From Rotaria socialis (Eukaryota > Rotifera > Eurotatoria > Philodinida > Philodinidae), in assembly GCA_905331475.1 (NCBI GenBank), contig CAJNYU010002792.1:1-64000 (forward strand): a stretch of 64,000 bases of DNA. The letters are read 5' to 3'. The notes beneath the pieces are model-generated. The model was not told the DNA's origin. It was given only the letters and a program-made list of their open reading frames with translations, and searched no databases. Positions 1-13,800 of this stretch are shown one piece after another (the stretch's first letter is position 1; the number at the start of each line of letters is the position of its first letter). The position numbers were made by a program, and so were the translations under genes.

Positions 1-792
1 AAAGAAAGAAAGATGGAACGCTCGTTGTAAGTGAGCATTTATTATGCCAATCAAAATGCACTTGACCATGATAACGATATGAACAAAACAGGGATGACCA
101 TTAAATAAGCACGACTGACAGAAACAAAGAAAGAGAAACAGAAGACGTCTTTTTTCATGCGTCATCTCTATACTGAAATCCCATTTAGTTAGAATCAATC
201 GTTTGAATAGTTTGGCAAAGATATGAGTTGAAGTGCTTCGTTGGAGACATGAACCAGAAACCAATGCAAATTGAAAGTCTTATTGTACAGTTTTTCTTTA
301 ATATCAATTGAATAATCTGTGTGACTGTGAAGAGGTCATTTAGCATCAATGGCACATTTTATCAAGGCTACCACCAAGCAATATTCTTTTTCTATATCCA
401 ATAAAGAAAATCAAAAACAATTAAATGCTATATGAGTTTCAGGCGACTTTGAAATACGATGAATTTCAAATGTCAGTTATTTTTGATTCATAGAAATTTG
501 ATAATTATCTTTTTATGAGCTACTATAGTTGCGTGGTACATGTACAAAATGAGAACATTATCTATTTAAATAGCAAAGACAGAGCAGAAAATAAATTACT
601 GGAAAATAAAATAATGTTGCTGAACGAATAAGAATACTCAAAAAGGACGCTCTCACTACATAATTGATGTATTCGTTCTGCGATATTATTTTATTATCCA
701 ATAATTTTTTTTCTGTTCTGCCTTTGTTATTTATAGTGTTCTCATTCTGTACATGCATGCTTTTTATCAGAAACTGAGTTGCCTGATTCTAT
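1..792. other. No gene seen (left flank)
   Basis: AT-rich sequence without a reading frame that resembles a protein. The only frame over 60 codons is on the minus strand and shows no family features. It may hold the upstream region of the decayed helicase that starts at 793. Confidence 0.5.
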
Positions 793-2807
793 ATGGCGAT
801 ATCAACGAAACAAAAGTCAACTGTTCCAAATTTTGATCCTGGAAATTCTTTATATTCTACTAATGAATCTTTGACTGCTCAAGATATTGAAAATTATTTT
901 CGTTTTGGTTCAGCTCGATCCAGTTCTTCAACAAACTCTACTGCTAACTCAACATCAAATATTAGTGAACCTAAAATAGTTCAATATCTTCGCCCAACAT
1001 CATTTGAACAACAACAAAAAGAAGTTCAACAATTAAATAAAAATAAACTCGACATTGTTCCATATGCAGCATTTCATGAAAAGTCAGTCCTGTTTTCATT
1101 CATAGTCAAAAAAGTTTAATTGTTTTTTTTTCTTTAGAAAAAAATTGTTAGCAATTGGTCAAAAAGCTTATGCTCGGGATTTTCAACGAAAATTTGATAA
1201 TGAATTTTTACAAGTAAAGCAGCAGATATTTTCTATTAGTTTTTTTGTTTTATTCGATTTTATCAATAGAAATGGAGTAGATAAGCTCATACATACGAAT
1301 CTCTTTTCGAATTTACGATAGTTTTCATAAATGAAATTGGAATGTATCACATTTCTAAAAATAAAAATTTCATTGATTTTTGTTGATTAAATGAAATAAA
1401 GCAATAAAATTAGTATAATGTTTTTTTTAAATAAGTTTCTATTTCTTTGTATAGCATTGTAGTAAAGGTATATTGAGAGATAAGGATGATAAAACGACGA
1501 TATGTAGTTTAACAAGTCAACGATTTGGAAATACAACAGTAGCTTCTTCAATAAATAATCATCTCGTATGATTAAATATAAATCGAGAACGTTTATCTAA
1601 TATTGAAGATCAAACAGATCTTGATGATGTTCCAAGTGAAGCTGATAAAGAAGAAATTCGTCATGTATTTGGTATATCACATGCATTAGAAACATTTGAT
1701 GATTATGAAGATTTAAAACAATGGATCAATCAAGATACAACATTACCTGTTTATTCACAAAAAGATAAAATTTTATCAACAATTGAAACAAATTCTATAA
1801 CAGTTATTCAAGGAAATACTGGATCAGGAAAATCAACTCAAATACCTCAATATATATTAGATGATTATGTTGAACGTTCAAAACCAGTTAATATAGTTGT
1901 AACACAACCTCGACATATTGCTGCTCGTTCACTTTGTGAACATGTATCACATTCACGTAATTGGACTGTTGGACAAACAGTTGGTTATCAAACAAGTTTA
2001 AATAAACAACGTTGTGAATTAACAAGAATTCTATATTGTATTACCGGTATTCTGTTACAAAAATTAATTTTAACAAAAAATTTACAAGATTTTACACATA
2101 TTATTCTTGATGAAGTAAGTAAAAATAAATAAACAAAATCATGAATATTTTCATTTTCTTTCTATTTAAGGTTCACGAACGTGATCAATCAATGGATTTT
2201 CTTTTAATATTAGTTCGTATGTTATGGCTTCGAAATTCTCAAAATGTTAAAATTATTTTAATGTCAGCAACAATTGAAATTGATAAATTAACTAATTATT
2301 TTCGTCAAGTTATTAACGGACGAATTGTTCCAGCATATTAATTTCATGTTGGTGATCGACTTTTTGATGTTCAAGAAATGTATTTAGAACATATTCAAAA
2401 TTATGGTCTTGTAAGTTTAAATTTAATTATAGAAGAAAAGAAATCTCTTTTTTTAGTTACCAGATTTAAAATTAAGTGAACCACGTGTATCTGGTGAATC
2501 AATTGATCTTGCTGTTAAATTAATAAAAAGTTTTGATGATGAAGATAGTATAGCTGGATGGGATCATACAAAACATTTACCTATTAAACGTGCAACGGTT
2601 TTTGTTTTTCTTCCGGGTTTACTTGAAATTCAAAACGTTCATAAAGCTCTTCGTTTTCCACGTGGAAAACCCGATTCAGCAAAATTTAATTTAGATGATC
2701 TTGATGAGTGTAAAAGATTTAATTATATTGTTATTCCATTACATTCCGATTTATGTATGGATGATCAAATGAATATTTTTTCATCGCCAATAAGTACATA
2801 TGGAAAG
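793..2807 (+). pseudogene. TDRD9 / Spindle-E-like DExH RNA helicase, decayed and truncated
   Basis: TDRD9/Spindle-E helicases act in the germline piRNA pathway (nuage). Five exons can be read: 793-1082, 1138-1213, 1455-2114, 2171-2410 and 2457-2807. They keep one frame and good splice sites. Visible motifs are I (GNTGSGKSTQ), Ia (TQPRHIAA), II DEVHERD split by an intron, III (SAT), and the VFLPGLxEI and IPLHS blocks typical of TDRD9. Two in-frame stops interrupt it: TGA at 1569-1571 and TAA at 2339-2341, the latter just after the conserved PAY. After 2807 the expected motif V/VI block, the HA2-like region and the Tudor domain are absent. What I see is the motifs, the stops and the missing end. 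That it is a dead copy is inference; a base error could explain one stop but not the missing half. Confidence 0.8.
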
Positions 2808-3893
2808 GTATTTTAATATTGAATACTTATGATAATTTTTTATACCTTATTTAGAATTTGTTTTGATGATTCTATCTTGAAGTCTAGTAAAAAATATTAA
2901 TTTTAATTAGAATTTATAAAAATTAAATCTAGTAATTACAAAAGGAATATTTAATTAATAAATGTGGAAACTTCGGATTTCATTCAAGAGTTATGTGTAC
3001 TGCAAAAAGTGCATGGGACCAATGAGCCATTCTAGAATGTCTGAACACCAGAATTACCATGAGAAATTAGGCAATTTGGTTTCTAGATGTAGTTCTTGTG
3101 CATTTTCAAGCGATGTATTGTTAGAAAGCTACGATTTCGTTCGAAACTAATATCAGATTCGGAATCAGTGAGTCGATTTATACATGTTGTGAATAATTCT
3201 GAGAAAAAAAAGTCTTTTGAAGAAAATCCCTGTACCCCCTCCTCAGGGATGCTCTGGTCAGAAATGACAATTTTTTCGATAACGTAGCCATTTCTTGATG
3301 GATCCTTCTCATCTTCGAACTCGACCGAGATATTGATGAGAAAAAATTTTGTGCACAAAATTTCAGTTCAATCAAATGTAATTGTGAAGAGTTATCGAAT
3401 AAACGGACGGACGGCTGGACACACTGACCGATTCTATAGTGTACTCTTCTTTTTTTTTTTTGAGTACACAAAAAGCCAGCAGATATGATAAACATGTAAC
3501 TTCATGCAGATCTCTCTCTCTCAGAGCTGATGTTCTTCATATTTATTTGTATCATTAGGTGGTAAAAGTTTTCTCTGTGAATTCATGAACTTTATCATCA
3601 CCAAAAATTTCTTCAAAGTGAAGATGAATCTTACCGAGATATGCAGCCGTGACTTTTAAACATCATCCTAATAATATAACACTTTGAATCAGCGAATCTG
3701 AATTTTCTCTTCAATTCAACCATGGGAAATAAGCGGATATATATATATATATATATATATGCATCATATATTTAATTAAGATAGATTCATAAAATAAAAT
3801 AAAAACAGAAAATGATTTGCATTCCATTCGCATCAAGACATTCTATACATAAACAAATACAAAAAAAAATCAAATAAAATTAAATATATAAGT

Positions 3894-3924
<31 letters not shown>

Positions 3925-4073
3925 AACAAATATTTTCAAGAAAATGATTTATATTAATACTTATAAATAAACAGAACAATAAAAAAATTTAGTTGTAGTA
4001 TCATCTTTTGATCTTTAACTGAATTTATTCAACTTTTTGCATCAAATTGAAATCAAAATGATTCACTCGTAAT
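2808..4073. other. Intergenic, microsatellite-bearing
   Basis: No continuation of the helicase is visible and no coding sequence is supported. It holds (TA)n runs near 3738-3760 and 3893-3917. An 8-bp inverted repeat (3439-3446 with 3462-3469) flanks a T run. The small overlapping frames at 2962-3495 on both strands look like chance frames. Confidence 0.5.
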
Positions 4074-7000
4074 TTATCTATTTTCGTCGGTAGCAGTTGT
4101 TGTTACGGTTTGCACTTGTGGTTTATCTTCATCTTCAGATGATGATGATGATGGTATTGAAATAGATGTTGTTGATGCAAGTATTTCTGCACTGGATACT
4201 ATTTGGATTTGATTATGTGTTTGATTACTATCATTATTAGTATTCGAGGATATTTTAGAAGTAGATTCTTCGGTATCATCATCTGTACTGGTGGTTGTTG
4301 ATGAATGAGTTGAGTCAATATATGATGGATAGATAATATCGTCGGGTTGTTCTTGACTAGTATCTTTTACTGTAAAATTTAAATTCTAGGATATCAATCA
4401 ATAGAAAAAGCACATATATTATAAATGTATTTAAAACTTACTTGATTATCAGCAATCGTCAATGAACTATCAATCGAATTCATTTGCCTACAATTAAAAG
4501 AATAGTCACAATCGCTGTTTTTGGACAACCGATTAATTTGATTCCTTTTACAGTTCAACCATGATTCGTCAAATAAAATGAAATTAGGTGATTAGGCCTT
4601 CATATATCTTTACGATGAATTATTTTAAAAAAAGTATTGCTAACGCAAACTGTATCTAATATTTATGTTTAAGTCTAACAAGTGCATCTGCAACGACTAC
4701 TAAAACATCCATTTTTATGATAAAAATGCAAAAAGAAATATGAAATTCATAACTCTATATCTTAACTCAATGATAGTTATTTTTCAAGATTTTCAATTAG
4801 AAATTGAATATTGGAAATTCATCAAAACGATATTATTAATGAAGTTATAACACTTCCGCCGTATTCGTATTGTACTTGTAAATGATTTTGGGAATTTTCT
4901 TGTAATTCTTTTTGTTAAACAAGATATTCTCTCTGACATAAGATATAACAATGGCATCATCAGTATTGATTATACGACGATTGAAGCCACGATATATCTT
5001 TTGTTTTTGAATTGAAAAACTTACGTATCAAGATTTTCAGAATGATCATTATTCAATGTTGATGACGATGGGTTTACTTTTCGATCATCAAAAGAAGAAG
5101 AATTTTTAGGTGGCGTTCCTGAACTTAGCTGTTGAGATCGTCTGTGTCTAATATCAGCTTCGTCTCGAGCTGCGCGTCTATTTATAAACAAAAACAAAAA
5201 TATAAATAAATAGGTTTTATTTTATACGAACAATTCAAGTTGCAGTTCAAGTATAATATTTTCCATTTGTACAATTTCACTTTCACGTTCACCTTTTAAT
5301 GTTTCATAACGAATTTTAATTTGTTGTAATTCACGATCCCTGTGCTGTAAAAGTTCTTCGAAATATTTCTAACAAACACAAAACAATCAAGAAGTGTTCT
5401 TATTGACCAGAATTTTGTTTTTCAATCAACTCTTACTCGTTGCTCAACTTCTAATTTATATTTTTCCAATGGTATCATTGTACGTTCCTTTGAATTAGGC
5501 TCGTTAGTAGCAATCGCAGTTGATGATAATTCTTTATTTTCTTCATTACTATTTTGATTTACTCTCAATTGTTTAATTCTTTTAAAAATTTCGATTAAAT
5601 GACTTTTTTTATTTCCAAAAAAGAAAAGAAAAGGTCTTACTGTTTTGTTTTAAAGCATAAAAATGGCGTTATATCGATTATATCTATTTCAGTGTCGTTT
5701 GATAACAATGGAGCAACTATAGGATTATCTTGTTTGAAACAAAAACTGTAATAAAAAAAAGAATTCATTTCAAAATCACTGCAGAATGAAAAATAATTGA
5801 TATCAATACCTGAAATCAATAGTATTCAAGCCAGCTAGTTGATCACACAAAATAAATGCTTGAGAGGATATCATTATTGAATCATCATGGTAGAATTTCC
5901 TATGAAAAAGAATTGAACTTCTAAAAATTTATGATGACTTTTCTAACATACCGTACAAGATTACAATCAGAAATAACAAGTTTTAAAAGTTCAGAAAGTT
6001 TCTTCTCCATTAATGCAAATTTAATCCATGTTCGACCCTGAAAAATAAGAACAATCAACAAATTAAAACTGCTGATATGTTTGCCTTACGTAGAAAAAAA
6101 AGATTACAAGAGTCAATGGACGATATGATATCTTATTGAACACATGTGTGTTGAATAACTTTAAAAACTCAAATGGTGCTGAGTTCGATTCTACTTTGCT
6201 GGCGATTTAAGAAAGTAAGAATACAATAATAAAATAATTTACTGAAAATGACCTCGAAGCGATGATACTGATTCATGTTGAGAAGCTCGTGATAATTACA
6301 AAATAAATAGTATCGCTACGAAACATGATTTAATCTATGAAAATCTAGCTTTCTCGGAGGATTTTGTTTTAAAGTCTCCTCTTGGTGAAAATACTGTCAT
6401 GAGCTTCATATATGATCTAGCATTCATTTTAAAGGTCTAGTTCTTTTGCTTTCTATGATTAGAAAAATACTCAGTAATTATACTTATATAAAATAAGTCG
6501 TTCAGTTCGATAGAACGTGAACTGAAAGAGCAAATTTTGTTCTTACAAATGCTCATGAAAAAAGAATTGCTTCTTCAAATTAAGCACCATTATAATCTAA
6601 TCGAAGATAGATATGTTCTATTTTTGTTGAAATTGTTGGTGTATGTTTTTATATGATTACTTTATTCGAATATCAAAACTGCCACTTTATTTCAAAAAAA
6701 CATCCTAATAGATTGTTTTGAAGGATTCTCTATGAACAATACAAGTTGAATAGTAAAATTTTACATGAAGCTCAATCATTTTATTCCTTATGCTTCACAC
6801 TTTTTCAATTAATAAGTTATTATTGTTTTTCAAATCCTACTGATAGTCTCTCAAAAGTGACATTCTGTTTCTTCTTGATGACGACAAAATAAATTAGCCA
6901 TTTGTATTATACCTTATATTTAACACTATGAATATTTGATATTTCTTCTACACGTTCAATGACTAAAAATAAAAAAGAAATAAATTTAATTTACTTGACT

Positions 7001-7408
7001 ATGTTTCTTACTAGATTGCCGACAAGAACCAATACATGCCGGCCGAATAAAGTCCCAAAAATAACGTCGATCTGATAACCAACTCGCTATTAACGACCAA
7101 AAACATGTTTTGTTTTTCTGTAGAAAAGAATTTCATTTTCCTCAATACCTCGCATACGAAAACAAAGAACACGTTCAAGTACTACGATAAAATTCGTTAC
7201 ATCAGCATTACGATCATCAAGAACTGGTAATGAAGCTGCTGACAATGATTGATCAATCAGTGCATTTAATGTTAACCTAAAGAATTAGAAATTATAATTT
7301 TTTTAAAATAAAATTCAAAACCAGTAAACAAATTTACCTGATTAAGCAAATTAAATTTGCTTTTTCTCGTTCTATATTAATAGTTTCGCTGTAATTTATT
7401 GTCGTCAT
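4074..7408 (-). CDS. RUNDC3: RUN domain-containing protein 3 (RUNDC3)
   Basis: RUNDC3A/B proteins are cytoplasmic RUN-domain proteins; RUNDC3A binds the small GTPase RAP2. Twelve exons on the minus strand, 7408 down to 4074: 7338-7408, 7149-7276, 7012-7086, 6913-6962, 5952-6037, 5810-5899, 5641-5745, 5437-5578, 5232-5368, 5025-5177, 4442-4487, 4074-4385. They encode about 464 aa, close to vertebrate RUNDC3A. The RUN domain spans roughly residues 15-195, with WDFIRP, GRTWIKFALMEKKLSE, FYHDDSIM and IDFSFCFKQD blocks. A coiled coil lies at about 235-295 (YFEELLQHRDREL; IILELQ). A Ser/Thr-rich acidic tail ends it. An in-frame TAG sits just before the ATG, fixing the start. Exon 9 needs a weak donor (GTTCGT) to keep frame; see findings. 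The 875-base intron between exons 4 and 5 is the longest. Confidence 0.9.
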
Positions 7409-9761
7409 ATCCTATCTAAATATTCTACGTATACTGAATATGAGTAAATGATAACGACTCGGATGATTCTTTTTCTTGTTTTTATTGATACAAGAACCAA
7501 CGAATATAGATTACAGTCATAATATCACTTCACAAAGTATTACAGAGACAAAAAAAGTAACATATGTATGTAATAACGAGAATCGTTCATAACTTAAAAT
7601 CACATAGAACACAACACGAAAACTAAAATAACACGGTTTAGGAATATGAAATGTTCATCGAAATACTTAACATTCAAACAAACGATACAAGATCCATTAA
7701 CAATTATGCTCACTACAAGGTTGAGATCTCAACCATATCACACTATGCTTTTTGTTATAGCTGTGTACGCCGATACTTCAGTGGACATTGATGCAAGTAT
7801 CTACTACCTACAGTCAGTCGATGATCCTCAACTTCAACCTCAATATCTCTTATACTACTAAATATAACGATTATTTCTCATGATGATACATAATATGAAT
7901 GCTTAGATACTTTTACGCAAAATATAATCACTAGTATAGAACAATCTAACAAAATAGATCTTTTGAAAACTAGTATCATATACATTATTTCAAGTTGCAT
8001 ATAAGATCTGAGAAAAACATAAATGCTGATGAAACCGAAACATGTTACTTTAATGTTAAAAAGCTTAGTATGAATCTCCTTCTCAACAATCATACAAAAT
8101 TTTGCTACTAATCTTGAATTCATTTACAAACTTGAAAACTTCTTTTCATCGTTTCAAAAATTGGACCTCAAATTTTGTTTCATTATTTATTGCATTGTTT
8201 TTAGTCTTTTCCTTTTCCATTGATATAATTAACTAAACCAATTCTTAGATATGTTAATAGTAGAATGGGTTTCAATCTGTTTGATATAGTAATTGTTTTA
8301 CGAATTTGGTATTGAAACGTATTTATAATCAATCGAAATGATCCATCGTATGAGTAACATTGTTCGAAAGTTTCTCTGCATACCATTAATTGCTATTTTG
8401 TAATATGCTTGTAGAATATTAAATCAGTAGGTTTATTTTCTTTTTCAGGAATTATTTCATCTTTCAACAATATTGCAAATTAAAAAGATACCAGTATTTA
8501 GTTTCAAGCTACGATGAAATGTTTTGTTATCACTAATGCATTTAAATCTGGCTTTGCTTATATCAGCGAAAATAATTTTTTGTTAAACAAATTACGATCT
8601 GAAATGGTTCAAGATAAATTTTGTATTTTGAATATAAATCGAAGATCTATGATGTTTGCATCTGTTTCATCATACTGATGCATCAGTGTATATCATTCTG
8701 ATAAGAAATATTCAAAATAAAAGATCTAATCAATAATTATTCGAAATTCAAATTGATTCTATCGATGCTTTTGTTCTCAACATTGTATTGTATCAGCAAA
8801 ATATAAGAAATATCATCATTTTTGAAATTATAAAATGACAAAAATACTTTTTTTTGTAGATGTATGACTATTACTTCAATTGATAGTTATTTCAAAAACG
8901 AATACAAAAGAATTATCAATGTATATATATATATATATTGTAATAAGTTAGTTGCTTTCAATCAATCTTTCAATTAAATAAAGTTGATCATTGAAAACTA
9001 TCACTAGTAGACCAGTTAAACATATGTTAATCTGAAATCAAAAGAAAACATATTGAACAAAAACGAGTATAACGTGAATACAGAAATGAAAGAAAATTGT
9101 TTAATTTTTATTCATAATAAACTAAAACGATGAAGAAAAGGCGATATTTTTTTTTTTTCTTACAGATAGTTTTCTGTAAGCCAATAAGTATGTATGAACG
9201 ATGGTGCTATCCATTCTATTGTTTCCACGTGATGCTATTGGATGATAGTGAAGAAATCATTGTAAGTATTTGAGCTACTTTAAAAAAAATTTGATCAAGA
9301 GAATATGCAAACTACTCTATAACTCAGTGAAGAATGTAACCAAAACTTGTTCGCACGTGAGGCGATACAAAAGCAGCAACTTATCAGTTCAAAAAGGAAG
9401 AAAACGTGAAGTTTTATGCTTTTTTTCTAATATTGTAATTGAATACATCCCTATCCAATAAATATCAATGAGAATGATATTTCAATAAAAAAAATCTAAA
9501 AAAAAACGAAATAAAGCAATGTTTTTTTTTAAATAACCATGAATGATTAATGTTCTCCTTCATATTCATGTTAGTGCTTTCACATCCATCATCGTCTGTC
9601 TCTCTCATTCTTTTTTTCCGTATCGATGTGTCAGTTCATATCGCTCGACAAAAAAAAAAGAATTTTTTTCACAAGACAAGAAAAAAGAAACAGATAAATC
9701 TATATATGTACATACAAAATAATATGAGATATTCATGAATACGAATATCTTATTTATCTTT
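7409..9761. other. Intergenic, 2.35 kb
   Basis: Between RUNDC3 (upstream side) and the 3' end of RBM7. I see no supported gene. It contains a (TA)n run near 8921-8938 and many A/T homopolymers. A 71-codon frame at 7646-7861 has no recognisable features. Confidence 0.5.
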
Positions 9762-10451
9762 CTAACGATAATAATTATTATAACCTCCTCCTCCTCTTCG
9801 TTGTTGATTATAATTTCCATTGCGTTGTTTCATATTTTGATAATCCTGTTCGTTTCTATTATATGGATGATAAGAAGCTTGTTTTCGGCGGTCAAATCGT
9901 TGTGTTGACGTACGATCATCATACGAATAATGCGGTTGGGGTGGATAATTTATATCATTATTAGAAAAAAGTGATATTGGCAATGGTTGTTGCTGCTGAG
10001 GCGGTAGTGGTGGAGGTGGTGGTGGCGGCTGTTGAGGTGAATGCCATGGTGTTGTACGATGTAATGATGAATCACTTACATACATTTCTGGTGTGTAAGG
10101 TTCATTTGGATTACTATTAAAATCTTTATTCGATGAACGAGCTGCTAAACGCAATGGGCGACTAAATAAACACACATTTTCCATAATGGCTTCAGCATAT
10201 GGAACAGATTCTTCATGTTTAAATGTAATAAAACCAAATGAACGACGGCCATCACGTTTCATTGTTACCGATTCTAAAGGACCACTCTAATAGAAAAAAA
10301 AATTGTTTTTAAAATGATGCTTCTTGTGAAATTAATCAAATTCAAATATTTTTACTTGAAGAAAAAGTTCAAATAACATTTCTTCAGTAACATTTTCATG
10401 TAAATTTCCACAATATAACGTACGACGATCTCTACTTTCACGATGAGCCAT
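9762..10451 (-). CDS. RBM7: RNA-binding protein RBM7-like
   Basis: RBM7 is the RRM subunit of the nuclear exosome targeting (NEXT) complex, with MTR4 and ZCCHC8, directing nuclear RNAs to decay. Two exons (10356-10451 and 9762-10286) encode 206 aa. The RRM is at about residues 10-85: RNP2 is LYCGNL, RNP1 is RSFGFITF. The linker FKHEESVPYAEAI and RPLRL match RBM7/RBM11 better than generic RRM proteins. The tail is low complexity, with a Pro/Gln run near 10010 and a Gly/Arg/Tyr-rich end. The ATG is preceded after only two bases by a strong acceptor-like tract (10454-10471), so the mRNA leader may come from a spliced leader or an upstream exon. The paralogue RBM11 is the main alternative. Confidence 0.9.
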
Positions 10452-10823
10452 GTCTGAAATAAGAAAAATTTGACAATAGACGAAGAAGAAAAGAACCAGA
10501 AGAATAATAAAAAAACATTGAAACGTTTGCATTTTTATTACTATCATTATTGGTGTTTTTTCATTCAATTACCAATCAGTAATAGATTAGAAATTATTAA
10601 TATGAATTAACCGTAATAATTTGTTTAAAGTGTTTTTTAAAATTTTTTCGATTAAAGTATAATATATTATATTTTATTGTGAAGAAAAATACATGGAGAG
10701 TGGTGCTCGATACTGATTGGTGATTCTTATACTGAATATGAATCATAGACACGCGATGAAAAATCGAGTCATATTATTTTTTTCTTTTCATAAGTACAAA
10801 ATAATAATTTTAATACAGGGAAT
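10452..10823. promoter_or_regulatory. Shared divergent upstream region of RBM7 and ECM29
   Basis: The two start codons face away from each other with 372 bases between. Both have an acceptor-like AG very near the ATG (10454-10455 on the minus strand, 10817-10818 on the plus strand). No classical core promoter element is recognisable by eye. A bidirectional promoter is inferred from layout only. Confidence 0.45.
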
Positions 10824-13800
10824 ATGACTGATGATGTAATCTATCCACTTGATACGAGTAAGAATTCCTTTTCTAGGCACATATATTTATTAATATATAA
10901 TTGATAGGTTCGTTGAATCGATATTTTATTCAATTGATTTCTTGTGGTGATGATTATCAATTTCAAGAATTGATTAAGACATTTTTACCAGTATTTATTC
11001 GAAGTGTTGAAGTACAAACAGATGACTTTAGAAAAAAAGTAAGAAAAAAAGAGATGTTAAATGTTTAATAATTAATTAAAACAAAATAAATAGCATAGCA
11101 TCGTTTCATTCAAAATATGTCATATATTTTGATTCAAGTTGGTAATTATTAGATCTTCCCAAATGTTCTTAATAAAAACATTTTTCATTATGAATTCATA
11201 TTTTTTTACATGCTTTGATGATATAGAATGAGGACTAGATTTCATTTGGAGTTTAACATGTTTTCAACAAAAATTAAACAGTTTCAGTGATATTTACGAA
11301 GTAAAACAATTGATGTTTATTCACATTTTTCAGAATATTTATACTTATGTACGAGAGTTTCTAGACAGTGGATTACTAAAGAATGAAACCACATTCTATT
11401 GTTGTTGAACAAACAGGAATTTCTAATTTCATTAATAAAACTTGATTTAGTTGGTTACATTTTTTCTTGATGTGATTCTGGAATGGTAGATTTTATTTTT
11501 ATCAAGCATCAGAATTACTTGCGATGAAAAATTCTTCATTTTTTTGTGGTATTCATTTTATGATGAATACTTTTTTTTATAGGCAGTCGAAGTTTTTATA
11601 CATATAAATAAACGAGTAAAAAGTCGACCAGAACTTCAGATACCAGTGAAGAGTCTTTTAGAAATATTTACAACATCAACACAATGTTCACCGTTTGCTT
11701 CTGTAAGTAATTTGATCTACTAGAAAATATATCAATAGATCTATTCTTTTTTTAGAATTTTTCAATAATGTATATTAAAATGGGTTTTATGCGTTTGAAA
11801 TCTGATTGTCAAACTGAATTGATACCACTTCTTTTTCAATCGTTACCAAATCGGTCGACTTCTCATCAAGAATTGCTCATTGGCCTAATCGTTTATGCTT
11901 TACAATATGTTAAAATTATTCCGAATATGAATGAAAATCTTGTTAAATATGGTCTTACTGATAAACCAATAATCCGAAATTTATTCCTCAATTTTCTTCT
12001 CAATGTTATTCTTCTACCTTACAAGTGCGTTAAACAATATTTATTTTACTTCTAAAGTCTCAATAAATGATCTTGTGTCGAGTAAATTTTAATTGTGCGA
12101 GGTTTTTAGGCATATTTCATAATGTTTGAAGAAGATACTCAACCATCAAGGGCGAAAGTTTATTCATTTGGCAATTCCCTATTTTCTTTAAAAAAATAGT
12201 TTCTTGTTCGAGTAAAAATAGCTTAGGTTTAGTGAGTAAACTATGAAAGGTTATAGAGAACTTCGTTTTAGACTGTTACATTTCATATTGACAAAAAAGG
12301 ATGACAACTGTAACATTTCGAAATACTCTCACAAACATGCTAATCTGTCGGTCGAAATTGTTTTGCGTATCAAAGTTTAGAAGAAGAAAAGAATTATATA
12401 GCTTGACATACTCTTTCTAAATAAAACTATAAACTACTATGAAATTTCTTCAACCATACCAGGATGTGATGATCAGAAAAGTATACTTAGAAGTCACGAT
12501 TTTGTTGATGAACGAAGATTTTTATTTAGAAAGCTTAAATTAGCGTGAAAAAATTATGCTTATTATTATATTTATAGATTTGAAGAAACTAAGCCACGTA
12601 ATACAACTAAAACTACTCAACCACGATCATACGTTGAACCTTCTCAAGCACCTGTTGATGAAGTTCTTTTTTCAACCATGGACGATGCACCCAGCAAAGA
12701 AGTAGAAACTTTTAAACAACCGTTTCCGTGCATGAATGAACAATTAAATAATCGAATAACTGAAGCTATACAAACTGATGATTTAAATCAAGTTGAAAAA
12801 GTAAACGAGAAAAATCTATTATATTATATTTGATAAATTTTCTGTTTACTGTTTTAGCTTAAAGTCTCAATATTGAAATTTCTCAATGGAAATATTTATT
12901 CGGAAAATGACATTATATTTCATTTTGTATTAGCAACAGCAGATGCAAGATACTCGTAGGTATGCTGATTATATACGAAATACAAAAAATAAAGGAATTT
13001 TTAATTTTAGCGTTGTCTTAGCTGCTGAACATGATATAAAACGTTTGACAGTGGCTGTTGATTGGAATTCAATGCAACATGTCCAAAGTTTATTCGAATT
13101 CTTTTTAGGCACACTAAAAACCATTAAACCACAAGTAAAGTTAAGATGGAAAATTCTATAAACGAAAAAAAACTTCACATATTTTAGAATGAAGAAACAA
13201 TTCGGAATCCAGCAAATACTCGAATACGAATAAAGCTTTATCCATATTTACTTAAATCAAGAATAGCTAGTACAATTTTCCCACATGCAATTCAAGTAAA
13301 ACTAGAGAAAAACAGCGTATCTATGAAGAAGAAGAAAAATAATTCATTTTAGATTCTCTATGAAAGTCTTTTTGGTAATTCGACCAATGCTCGCATTAAA
13401 TATTTTTCACTGCAATTTATTCAAAATACGATTCAAAAGTATTTTTAATTTTACTAGGGAAATATTTTAGTTGCTTTTTTTTATTTTAAGTGCTGAATTG
13501 AATAATCTTGTTGGTGTTTCGAAATTGATATTGCACGCATTGGAAAAGATTCTTAATACAGAAATAAGTAAAACACATGATGCATCTCGTTTAAGAAGTT
13601 TAACATATGTTTTAATTGGAAAACTTTCATATCGTGTACCGAAATTATTCTGTGATGATATTAGATTAACACAACAATTTTTTGAAGCATTGAAAACAGA
13701 AGATAATGAATGTTGTTTAAATATTCAAGAAGCTCTAAAGTATGTTGACAATTTATGATTGTTCTCAATATAGAATATTTTCTGCATAAGATAAAAATCG

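Noticed and set aside
2141..2341. Separate small DExH gene
   Set aside because: It is exon 4 of the helicase pseudogene, joined in phase at 2171 to exon 3; the frame ends at the pseudogene stop.
2962..3495. Overlapping short frames on both strands, one Cys-rich
   Set aside because: Mutually overlapping in three frames, with no intact zinc-finger spacing or homology; likely chance.
7646..7861. 71-codon plus-strand frame between RUNDC3 and RBM7
   Set aside because: No recognisable domain, no splice partners, and AT-rich composition typical of intergenic sequence here.
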